This document shows positions 43,408 to 52,643 of a DNA stretch of 64,000 nucleotides, piece after piece. A model generated the notes under the pieces. That model saw only the letters and a program-made list of their open reading frames with translations, was not told the DNA's origin and did no database searches. This DNA comes from Prorocentrum cordatum (taxonomy: Eukaryota > Sar > Dinophyceae > Prorocentrales > Prorocentraceae): positions 1-64,000 of the forward strand of contig CAUYUJ010017647.1 in the NCBI GenBank assembly GCA_963575745.1, given 5' to 3'. The position numbers and the translations under genes are program-made. Each line of letters opens with the position of its first letter. Within the stretch, counting starts at the first letter, position 1.

Positions 43408-45045
43408 TTGGCCGACCCGACCAAAAGAGACAATGTGGCACATAACTCGTAGAGCTTCCCTCAGCAAGTTCTTGCTGGAAGCTTAAGAGTAATTCCGGGG
43501 CGCTGGAGAGCTAGTTGGCAAGAAAAGTCTCGACGGAACTTTTGCTGACTTTTGGTCGGTTGAAACTTTTGTTCTCGGAATTCAACCATTCGTTAGAGCT
43601 CTAGAATTTTTTCCCGTGATATTCGATCTTATTACCGCTCGCCATCTTGATCTCAGCTCGATCGGGTACCTTTTACTGCCAAAAAGCACACGGGCGGGAT
43701 CAGCCATTTCGAGTCATCTTGATACGCGTTGTCGGTTTTCTCAAGTTAACTCGAGCTTTAGGACAGCTACAGAGCTGGTAAGCACAGCTAATCGATTCAG
43801 AATGATCAGGCGCGTTCGCCTGCTGAACCCAGAGGTCTGAACTCGGTCTGCTAGCCGAGCTAGGTCTGCAAACCTATTCGTATTATTCGAGTCATCTTGA
43901 CAGACGCTCTCGTTTTCCTGTACTTAACTCGAGCTACAGGACAGCTACAGAGCTGATACGTACAGAATCTGATTCAGAATCATCAGTGGCCGTTGTCTGT
44001 TGAATCCAGAGCTCTGAACTCGGTCTGCTGCCCGATCTAGAATCGCGAAACTATTCGTATTGTTCGAGTCATCTTGAGAGATGCTGTCGGTTCTCTGCAC
44101 TTAACTCGGGCTGTAGGGGGGCTGCATAGCTGGTAATCACTGGAATCGATTCGGAGACATCAGGCGCGTCCGCCTTTCGAATCCAGAGCTCCGAACTCTG
44201 TCTGCCCGAACTAGGTCCGCGAAACTTTTCGTATTGTTCGAGTCATCCTGAGAGGTGCTGTCGGTTTCCTGCACTTAACTCGGGCTGCAGGGCTGGTAAT
44301 CACAGGAATCGATTCAGAGACATCATACGCGTCCGCCTGTCGCATGCAGAGGTCTGAACTCGGTCTGATACTCGAGCTAGGTTTGCCAAACTATTCGTAT
44401 TGTTTGAGTCATCTTGAGAGGTGCTGTCGATTTACGCACGTAACTCGGGCTGTAGGAGAGCTACAGAGCTCGTACAGAAGACAATCCAGAAGCATCGGGG
44501 GCGTTCGGCTGTTGCATCGGAGAGGTCTGAAATTGCTTGGGCTGAAAAACTATGTTTTCTGTGTATTTATTTTTCGACATTATATGTTGTCAGGAAGCTC
44601 TACGAGTCCCCCGGCGGTAACAAAGGTTGACGGTTTACCGCCGGCGCCCAGTTTGGGTCGGTTTTGCTAAGATTTGAGATTGACGATTCATTTCGAGAAA
44701 GCAGATTTTTACGCCGAGCATTGGAATATAAAATTTGGTTCCTGAGCAGCTCAGCTCTCTAGAGCTAGTTTTACTATCGTAAAATTAGGAGCAACCGACA
44801 TGAAGTTGACAAACCAAAAATCAAAATTCTACGTCTTCTAGAAATGCTCCAATAAGCTGTCTGCTTTAAGTCTAAGCACTCTTGCGCGTGGGAAGAGCTC
44901 TACGAGGTTCCCGGCGGTGACCAGGTTGACGGTTCACCGCCGGCGCCAGTTCGGACGCACTGGCGGGCTAGTTGGCTCGAAAAATCTCGACGGAACTTTT
45001 GCTGACTTTTGGTCGGTTGAAACTTTTGTTCTCGGAATTCAACAA
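43408..45045 (+). repeat. Satellite unit, spacer B, type-B hairpin, truncated spacer A
   Basis: A short spacer-B start, an inverted arm (43443-43490) and spacer A lead to monomers and a type-A hairpin at 44592-44652. A spacer B and a type-B hairpin (44892-44950) follow. Spacer A then stops at GAATTCAACAA, where retrotransposon fragment E6 begins. No gene seen. Confidence 0.85.
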
Positions 45046-45734
45046 ACTTGCTAAGAGGCTGGCGATTATCAACGAGAGGCAGACGGTGTGGGACATTGTA
45101 AGTCCAGGATTCGGGGTAGAAATCAAAGGGGATAGTTTACTTGTGAATAACTGGTTGACGGGACGATGGCGATGCGACAACAAACAATACCAGAGACGTG
45201 TGGACCGATGTATTAACGTTCTAGATCGAGCTGCGGGGGATCTGGGCATTCGAAGCTCTGGATTGGGGAAAGACTTATATAGGCATGAATTCAGGGAAGA
45301 TAACACACGAGCTGATGAACTTACACATTTGGCCCGCGAGGGCCACTGCTTCTACAACCAATATGAGTACATGTTTAGCTTTGAGGACTTTCTACAACCT
45401 ATCGCCTGTCGTGGTGGATACGATGGGGGAGTTTGCAGCAAAGGGACGGGGTGCGGCTTTTGGCTTCAAGTGGGTTTCATCAATCACAGATATGATTGTA
45501 ATAAGAGTGTCTCGTGCTCTCCTCTCCCCTCCTCCTCCCCCTACTCCGTGTCCTCTAATATGCCTCTCGTTTGGAGGGATGTGTGCGAAGCCGCGTGGTG
45601 CCTAGAGGGTGCTACGATAACCGACGCCGAACTTAGTGCTGCTGAGGCGCTTACTAGCGCTGTTGTGCATTTGGCGCAGCAGATTCTGGCCGCCAGTTGA
45701 CCCAGCTGGAGCATCGGTCCGAAAACCCCAAAAA
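45046..45734 (+). mobile_element. E6: 5'-truncated retrotransposon fragment, RNase H end only
   Basis: About 690 bp that match the 3' end of an E2-like ORF2 and its 3' region. The left side joins spacer A; the right side ends in a small stem (CCAGTTG...CAGCTGG), ACCCCAAAAAA and the hairpin loop ACCAGGTTGACGG. The 3' target point is the same as for E1, E2 and E4. Strong 5' truncation is typical of LINE copies. Confidence 0.8.
45047..45700 (+). pseudogene. E6 ORF2 C-terminal fragment: whole permuted RNase H
   Basis: The frame (LAKRLAIINER onward, 217 codons) holds the complete RNase H in swapped order: IKGDSLLVNNW (Asp 45131), REDNTRADELTHLAR (Asp 45314), GYDGGVCSKG (Asp 45422), DAELSAAEAL (Glu 45629), and then TGA. 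It is closest to E2 and still open throughout. It has no start of its own, although an accidental frame through spacer A joins it upstream. Because the fragment begins just before the domain and ends with it, it marks the natural limits of the permuted RNase H. Confidence 0.8.
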
Positions 45735-48146
45735 ACCAGGTTGACGGTTCACCGCCGGCGCCAGTTGCCGGAAGCTTAAGAGTAATTCCGGCGCGCTGGA
45801 GAGCTAGTTGGCAAGAAAAATCTCGACGGACCTTTTGCTGACTTTTGGTCGCTTGAATTTTGTTTTCGAAATTCAACCATTCGTTAGAGCTCTAGTATAT
45901 TTTCCCGTGATATTCGATCTTATTCCCGCTCGCCATCTTGATCTCAGCTCGATCGGGTACCTTTTAGTGCCAAAAAGCACACTGGCGGGATCGGCCGTTT
46001 TAAGTCATCTTGACACGCGATGACGGTTATCTGAACATAATTCGAGCTTTAGGACAGCTACAGAGCTGGTAAGCACACCTTATCGATTCAGAATTGATCA
46101 GGCGCGTTTGCCTGTTGAATCTAGAGGTCTGAACTCGGTCTGCTAGCTGAGCTAGGTCCGCAAACCTATTCGTATTATTCGAGTCATCTTGACAGACGCT
46201 CTCGGTCTTCTGTATTTAACTCGAGCTATAGGACAGCTACAGAGCTGATACTTACAGAAACCGATTCAGAATCATCAGTCGCATTTGTTTGTTGAATCCA
46301 GAGCTCTGAACTCGGTCTGCTGCCCGATCTAGAATCGCGAAACTATTCATATTGTTCGAGTCATCTTGAGAAGTGCTCTGGGTTTCTGCACGTAACTCGG
46401 GCTGGGGGGGGGGGAGGGGGGCTACAGTGCTGGTGGTCACAGGAATCGACTTGAAGAGATCAGGCGCGTCTGCCTGTCGAATCGAGAGCTCGGAACTTGG
46501 TCTGCTGCCCGAACTAGGTCCGCGAAACTATTGTATTGTTCGAGTCATCCTGAGAGGTGCTGTCGGTTTTCTACACTTAACTCGGGCTGTAGGGAGGCTG
46601 CAGGGCTGGTAATCACAGGAGTCGATTCGCAGACATCAGACGCGTCCGCCTGTCGCATTCAGAGGTCTGAACTCGGTTTGATACTCGAGCTGGGTTGCCA
46701 AACTATTCGTTTTGTTAGAGTCATCTTGAGAGGTGCTGTCGATTTACGCACGTAGCTCGGGCTGTAGCAGAGCTACAGAGCTCGTAAAGAAGACAATCCA
46801 GAAGCATCGGGGGCGTTCGGCTGTTGCATCGAGAGATCTGAAATCGCTTGGACTGAAAAACGATTCGTTCTCTGCGTTCTTTTTTTCCACATCATATATT
46901 GTCAGGAAGCTCTACGAGTCCCCCGGCGGTAAGGAAGGTTGACGCCGCCGGCCCCCATTAATTCCGGCGCGCTGGAGAGGTAGTAACTCGTAGAGCTTCC
47001 CTTAGCATGTTGTTGCTGGAAGCTTAAGAGTAACTCGTAGAGCTTCCCTTAGCAAGTTATTGCTGGAAGCTTAAGAGTAATTCCGGGGCGCTGGAGAGCT
47101 AGTTGGCAAGAAAAATCTCGACGGACCTTTTGATGACTTTTGGTCGGTTGAACACATTCTTCTCAAAATTTGAACATTCGTTTGAGCTCTAGTATTTTTT
47201 CCCGTGATATTCGATCTTATTCCCGCTCGCCATCTTGATCTCACCTCGATCGGGTACCTTTTAGTGCCAAAAAGCACACTGGCGGGACCGGCCGTTTTAA
47301 GTCATCTTGATACGCGCTGTCGGTATATTGAACTTAACTCGAGATATAGGACAGCTACAGAGCTGGTGAGCACACCTTATCGATTCAGAATGATCAGGCG
47401 CGTTCGGCTGTTGCAACCAGAGGTCTGAACTCGGTCTGCTAGCCGAGCTAGGTCCGCAAACCTATTCGTATTATTCGAGTCATCTTGACAGGCGCTCTCG
47501 GTTTTCTGTACTTAACTCGAGCTATAGGACAGCTGCAGAGCTGATACTTACAGAAACCGATTCAGAATCTTCAGTCGCGTTTGTCTGTTGAATCCAGAGC
47601 TCTGAACTCGGTCTGCTGCCCGATCCAGAATCGCGGAACTGTTCGTATTGTTCAAGTCATCTTGAGAGGTGCTGTCGGTTTTCTGCACTTAACTCGGGCT
47701 GTAGGGGGGCTACAGGGCTGGTAATGACAGGAATCGATCCGGAGACATCAGGCGCGTCCGCCTGTGGAATGCAGAGCTCGGAACTCGGTCTGCTGCCCGA
47801 ACTCGGTCCGCGAAACTGTTCGTATTGTTCGAGTCATCCTGAAAGATGCTGTCGGCTTTCTGCACTTAACTCGGGCTGTGGGGGGGCTGCAGGGCTGGTA
47901 ATCACAGGAATCGATTCGGATACATCAGGCGCGCCCGCCTGTTGCATTCAGAGGTCTGAACTCGGTCTGATACTCGAGCTGGGTTTGCCAAACTATTCGT
48001 TTTGTTCGAGTCATGTTGAGAGGTGCATCGGGGGGCGTTCGGCTGTTGCATCGAGAGGTCTGAAATCGCTTGGGCTGAAAAACTATTCGTTCTTTGCAAT
48101 TTTTTTCGACATTATATATTGTCAGGAAGCTCTACGAGTCTCCCGG
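45735..48146 (+). repeat. Hairpin right arm and two satellite units up to E4
   Basis: The right hairpin arm (45735-45765) is followed by spacer A, monomers and a damaged hairpin at 46902-46958. Inverted arms (46984-47082), spacer A and monomers follow. The last hairpin keeps only its left arm, GGAAGCTCTACGAGTCTCCCGG (to 48146), where E4 is inserted. A G-rich tract at 46403-46421 expands the usual GGGGGG of the monomer. Confidence 0.85.
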
Positions 48147-48168
48147 CTCAAGAAAATCTCGGCTCAAG
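48145..48168 (+). other. Possible relic spliced-leader ends at the E4 5' border
   Basis: GGCTCAAG occurs twice, at 48145-48152 and 48161-48168, 16 bp apart, exactly at the 5' border of E4. ATCTCGGCTCAAG (48156-48168) differs at two of 13 positions from the 3' end of the dinoflagellate spliced leader. Tandem relics of this kind arise when trans-spliced mRNAs are reverse transcribed. The first copy overlaps the target CCCGG. Confidence 0.45.
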
Positions 48169-48233
48169 GCGCGTGACATTTGATCCCCTCTGCCTGGGTA
48201 ACCTCCAGTGGGATCGAGTGCGCGTCAGGGAGT

Positions 48234-48396
48234 CACACGTTTGTTGCCTAGTGTGATATTGCACTGCCATTCTTTTGACACGTTTGATCGCCTTGAGTGG
48301 TCTTTGATTTGTTTCACACGCTTGTCGCCTAGAGTGATATTGCACTGCCATTCATTTGACACGTTTGATCGACTCGAGTGGTCTTCAATTGATTTG
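48234..48396 (+). repeat. Two 81-bp tandem repeats in the E4 leader
   Basis: Two copies (from 48234 and from 48315) share CACACG(T/C)TTGT(T/C)GCCTAG, GTGATATTGCACTGCCATTC and TTTGACACGTTTGATCG. Leader repeats act as promoter units in some LINEs (mouse L1 monomers); that role here is a guess. Confidence 0.6.
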
Positions 48397-48437
48397 TTTT
48401 GCTGGGGCTTCCGAGGCAGTCTCTGCAATCTTTCGCT

Positions 48438-49475
48438 ATGCCACACGTACGGAGTGCAAGTGCTCGCATCATGCGTCGGGCGCTGGCTGTTCAAAACGGA
48501 TACTGTGTGCATTTACCTATTCGTTTGCCTCTGGATGGTTTGGTGCCACCTACGTGTTTCCCACCACCAGGGCTGGAGCGGGCGACTGCCGATTTGGTTC
48601 TAGATTATCTCTTGTTGCGCGATCCACCTGTTGTTAAACGCAGTTTGGAGGAGGAGGAGGCTGACATTACGACTGTTTCGGAGAATCTTTCTTGCCGTAT
48701 GCAGGCTTCTGAGTCGCTGGTTGATGTAGGTATTGGAGTGCAGGCTTCTGTATCGCTGGTTGATGTTGGAGTGCAGACGGTTGATACACGCTTGGCGGAG
48801 GAGGAGGTGGAGGCTACCGTTGCGACTATCTCGGAGACTCTTTCTTGTCGTTCCCTTGTTGACTCAGGAGTGCAGACGGATGATGCTTGCCTGACTGTGC
48901 TACCCAAGGAGGAGGCGGCCGTTGCGACACATTCGGAGAATTCTTGTGCGGATGTTGTGGACTTTCATTGTGAAGTCGGCTGTCAGACAGAGATGGTCGT
49001 TGGGATGGAGGGAGGAGCTTCAGGAGTTCTTCTTCGGAAAGTGACTGTGGAGGCTGAGGAGGAGCTGGAGGCACCCTCGAGAGCGGAGTTTTCTCCGAAC
49101 GTGCAGGCTGATCCTGATAGCCACGCCTTGTCAGGAGCGTCCCAGGGGTGTCTGAATCGTCCCGTCACGCTCAATGGGATATCGAATCCGGGTTCTGATG
49201 CGTTTGTCCGTGTCCGGATGGACGTCTCCAGGACTGTACGTCAGTCGGAGGAGGAGTTCCAAGCTGTTCCTCCGGATTCCAAGCGTTCTGATGGAAAAGG
49301 GAATGTACGAGGGCACCGCAAAGGCAGAGGCAAAGGCCAACGATATCATAGCAGTGCCAAGCCTGCTAAGAGCTCTAAAGGCGCCAACATCGTGTTTGAC
49401 GAAGTGTATAGGTACGGTAGGACGTTGACGGACTGTGAACGAAGGTGTAAATCTCAGGTTTGGCCTCTGTGGTAG
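48438..49475 (+). CDS. E4 ORF, unrecognised acidic protein with GVQT repeats
   Basis: ATG 48438 is the first in the frame; 345 codons end at TAG. The protein is acidic, with EEE tracts, and carries a repeated motif: IGVQAS, VGVQTVD, SGVQTDD and VGCQTEM (about 48725-48995). The last third is basic (KGNVRGHRKGRGKGQR) and may bind nucleic acid. I see neither the coiled coil nor the GW-domain of the other ORF1s, so it could be the N-terminal part of a different ORF1 cut by the internal deletion. The motif resembles short linear motifs bound by dynein light chain LC8 ([KR]xTQT or GIQVD type); this is speculative. Confidence 0.55.
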   Translation: MPHVRSASARIMRRALAVQNGYCVHLPIRLPLDGLVPPTCFPPPGLERATADLVLDYLLLRDPPVVKRSLEEEEADITTVSENLSCRMQASESLVDVGIGVQASVSLVDVGVQTVDTRLAEEEVEATVATISETLSCRSLVDSGVQTDDACLTVLPKEEAAVATHSENSCADVVDFHCEVGCQTEMVVGMEGGASGVLLRKVTVEAEEELEAPSRAEFSPNVQADPDSHALSGASQGCLNRPVTLNGISNPGSDAFVRVRMDVSRTVRQSEEEFQAVPPDSKRSDGKGNVRGHRKGRGKGQRYHSSAKPAKSSKGANIVFDEVYRYGRTLTDCERRCKSQVWPLW

Positions 49476-49655
49476 ATATTCGTATTCTTCGAGTGCTTCC
49501 TTTCATTCCGTACTTATTGTATTGGATTGTTGATTGTGATGGCATAGTCTCTTTTGTTTGTGCTCTAAGAATTCAGTGTGTGCATGTTCAGTTCTTGGCC
49601 AGGTCTCCTGGCTCTCACGTCGTAACATTATCCTTGCCTTATCAAAGCCAGCTTT

Positions 49656-49888
49656 GATGAGGGACTTAGTAGCCGCGGAAGTGCCTGTGGTGGGTGTGGA
49701 TACAGATTGGTCTGCGTAACAAATATATCTTCTCGCGGACCGACATCATTTTCAAGGATGTGTATCTTGAGGCTTGGTGTCTGCCACCAAGCGCCACTGT
49801 TACAGATGCGGAACTATCAGCGGCGGAGCGCGTATGCGTTGTGCTCCCACAGGTAGTGCAGACCTTCTTTGATCATTCGCAGGGATAA
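49656..49888 (+). pseudogene. E4 ORF2 remnant: second half of permuted RNase H
   Basis: DEGLSSRGSACGG (from 49656) matches DGGVCSKGSACG of E2. One base of frame change then leads to WIQIG and DAELSAAERVC (Glu 49811), ending at TAA. This is the DGG-to-AEL half that comes last in the permuted domain. The first half and all upstream ORF2 are gone. Confidence 0.65.
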
Positions 49889-50096
49889 GTCACACATTGT
49901 TTCTTCTTTTTCTGTGTTCTTGTTTATTCCAGCAGCCTCGCTGTTCACTGACTCATTCGTTTTATCTTTGTGTGCTTTGCGTTTGATTGTGTCATTGCGG
50001 CATGCGTTTCTCTTTATTCCTTCAGCTTCGCTGTGTGGTATAAGAGCTGACTGCTTGCGTGATAAATAAGAGGCTCTGTTTCGCCTGATACTTTGT

Positions 50097-50128
50097 TGGG
50101 CCTGGCCTTAGTGGCCAAGACGGTCCCA
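50097..50128 (+). other. E4 3' stem-loop
   Basis: An outer stem TGGG/TCCCA encloses an inner stem TGGCC/GGCCA with loop TTAGT. It lies just before GCAAAGACGCAAAAAA at the element end. Confidence 0.5.
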
Positions 50129-50144
50129 GCAAAGACGCAAAAAA

Positions 50145-52067
50145 AAGAAAGGTTGACGGTTTACCGCCGGCGCCCAGTAATTCCGGGGCGCTGGAGAGCT
50201 AGTTGGCAAGAAAAATCTCGACGGACCTTTTCATGACTTTTGGTCGGTCGAAAATAACTCGTAGAGCTTCCCTTAGCAAGTTGTTGCTGGAAGCTTAAGA
50301 GTAATAGCTCGTAGAGCTTCCCTTAGCAAGTTGTTGCTGGAAGCTTAAGAGTAATTCCGGGGCGCTGGAGAGCTAGTTGGCAAGAAAAATCTCGACGGAC
50401 CTTTTGCTGACTTTTGGTCGTTTGAAAATTTTGTTCTCAAAATTTGAACATTCGTTAGAGCTCTAGTATTTTTTCCCGTGATATTCGATCTTATTCCCGC
50501 TCGCCGTCTTGATCTCAGCTCGATCGGGTACCTTTTACTGCCAAAAAGCACTGCGGCGGGATCGCCCGTTTCGGGTCATCTTGTCACGCGGTGACGGTTT
50601 TCTCAAGATAACTCGAGCTTTAGGACAGCTACAGAGCTGGTAAGCACAGCTAATCGATTCAGAATGATCAGGCGCGTTCGCCTGTTGAACTCAGAGGTCT
50701 GAACTCGGTCTGCTAGCCGAGCTAGGTCCGCAAACCTATTCGTATTATTCGAGTCATCTTGACAGACGCTCTCGGTTTTCTGTACTTAACTCGAGCTACA
50801 GGACAGCTACAGAGCTGATGCGTACAGAATCTGATTCAGAATCATCAGTGGCCGTTGTCTGTTGAATCCAGAGCTCTGAACTCGGTCTGCTGCCCGATCT
50901 AGAATTCGGAACTATTCGTATTGTTCGAGTCATCTTGAGAGATGCTGTCGGTTCTCTGCACTTAACTCGGGCTGTAGGGGGGCTGCATGGCTGGTAATTA
51001 CTGGAATCGATTCGGAGACATCAGGCGCGTCCGCCTTTCGAATCCAGAGCTCCGAACTCTGTCTGCTGCCCGAACTAGGTCCGCGAAACTGTTCGTATTG
51101 TTCGAGTCATCCTTAGATGTGCTGTCGGTTTCCTGCACTTAACTCGGGCTTTAGGGGGGGCTGCAGGGCTGGTAATCACAGGAATCGATTCAGAGACATC
51201 AGACGCGTCCGCCTGTCGCATGCAGAGGTCTGAACTCGGTCTGATACTCGAGCTAGGTTTGCCAAACTATTCGTATTGTTCGAGTCATCGTGAGAGGTGC
51301 TGTCGATTTACGCACGTAACTCGGGCTGTAGGAGAGCTACAGAGCTCGTACAGAAGACAATCCAGAAGCATCGGGGGCGTTCGGCTGTTGCATCCGAGAG
51401 GTCTGAAATTGCTTGGGCTGAAAACTATTTTTTCAGTGTAATTTTTTTCGACATTATATGTTGTCAGGAAGCTCTACGAGTCCCCCGGCGGTAAGAAAGG
51501 TTGACGGTTTACCGCCGGCGCCCAGTTTTGTTTTCGAAATTCCTCAATTCGTTTGAGCTCTAGTATTTTTTCCCGTGATATTCGATCTTATTCCCGCTCG
51601 CCTTCTTGATCTCAGCTCGATCGGGTAGTTTTTGCTGCCAAAAAGCGTCCAGGCGGGATCGGCCGTTTCGAGTCATCTCGATACGTGCTGTCCATATTGG
51701 ACTTAACTCGAGATACAGGACAGCTAGAGAGCTGGTAAGCACAGCTCATCGATCCAGAATGATCAGGCGCGTTCGTATGTTGCATCTAGAGGTCTGAACT
51801 CGGTCTGCTAGCCGAGCTGGGTCCGCAAACCTATTCGTATTGTTCGAGTCATCTTGACAGACGCTCTCGGTTTTCTGGTATTAACTCGAGCTATATGACA
51901 GCTACAGAGCTTATACTTACAGAAACCAATTCAGAATGATCAGTCGCGTTCGTCTGTTGAATCCAGAGCTCTGAACTCGGTCTGCTGCCCGACCTAGAAT
52001 CGCGAAGCTATTCGTAATGTTCGAGTCATCTTGAGAGGTGCTGTCGATTTTCTGTCTTTAACTCGGG
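50145..52067 (+). repeat. Hairpin right arm and satellite arrays up to E3
   Basis: The right hairpin arm (50145-50178) is followed by spacer-A parts with two inverted arms (50254-50352), a full spacer A and an array of clean monomers. CGAGTCAT starts near 50572, 50750, 50926, 51103 and 51281, giving a period of 176-178 bp. A type-A hairpin lies at 51466-51526. Spacer A and about two monomers run to AACTCGGG (52060-52067), the left target-site duplication of E3. Confidence 0.85.
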
Positions 52068-52129
52068 GGTCAAGGCGTCAAGGGGTTCAAGGCGTCAAGG
52101 GTTCGAGGCGTCAGGGTTCGACGTCGAAC
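52068..52129 (+). repeat. Short tandem repeats and palindrome at the E3 5' end
   Basis: GGCGTCAAGGGTTCGA-like units of about 16 bp repeat three times and end in the perfect palindrome GTTCGACGTCGAAC (52116-52129). Their 16-bp step equals that of the GGCTCAAG pair in E4. Whether they are decayed spliced-leader relics or promoter repeats cannot be told. Confidence 0.55.
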
Positions 52130-52643
52130 AGGGCCCACGTCAGGGCGCACGCACAGGCTTGCCTCAAGCCCCCCTCTCGTGCGGTGCGTGTTTGACGTAT
52201 CGCGGGGGCTGTGTTCACATTGAATCCTCGCTCTCGTTCTTGATATCAAGATATCGTGGGGATCGCAGGAAGATCAGGATTTGTCTGGATTTTACAACAG
52301 ACCACTGTGGGCGGTTGGATTGAAAACGGACTCGCAGGGAGCATATATTATACCATCAGAAGACGATCAGAGTGAATATTTCACGTCAGCTGACTTTGGT
52401 GTGGATAGCGACCCACATCCGTGTGATTGGTTGAAAGACACATCAGCTACTGTGCCGCGATTAACGACGCAGGAGAAGAGAGAATATCATATAGCACTTG
52501 AACTGGAAATTTCTCCACCAGAGGCATTTGTTCAGCAGGAAGCGTACGATTTCAAGAAGATTGGGCAATCAGATAGATATCAGGCTGCACTTCACACATT
52601 GCGTACAGTCAAAGAGAGGAATAAACGACGTTCGCCAGCAATC

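Larger units (their letters stand above)
48147..50144 (+). mobile_element. E4: internally deleted retrotransposon
   Basis: About 2.0 kb between the left arm CCCGG and the right loop AAGAAAGGTTGACGG of one hairpin, with about five target bases lost. Parts: possible spliced-leader relics, two 81-bp tandem repeats (48234-48396), an open frame (48438-49475), a short stretch resembling the monomer (49477-49500, ATTCGTATTCTTCGAGTGCTT), an RNase H remnant (49656-49888), a 3' stem-loop (50097-50128) and an A-run. Most of ORF2 is missing. The 5' and 3' ends look original, so the loss is internal. Confidence 0.75.

Noticed and set aside
46400-46425. Functional G-quadruplex
   Set aside because: A single expanded G run in one monomer; sister monomers have shorter runs, so it looks like slippage.
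50136-50190. Helitron 3' end
   Set aside because: There is a hairpin near a unit end, but no CTRR terminus, no A/T insertion pattern and no Rep-helicase.
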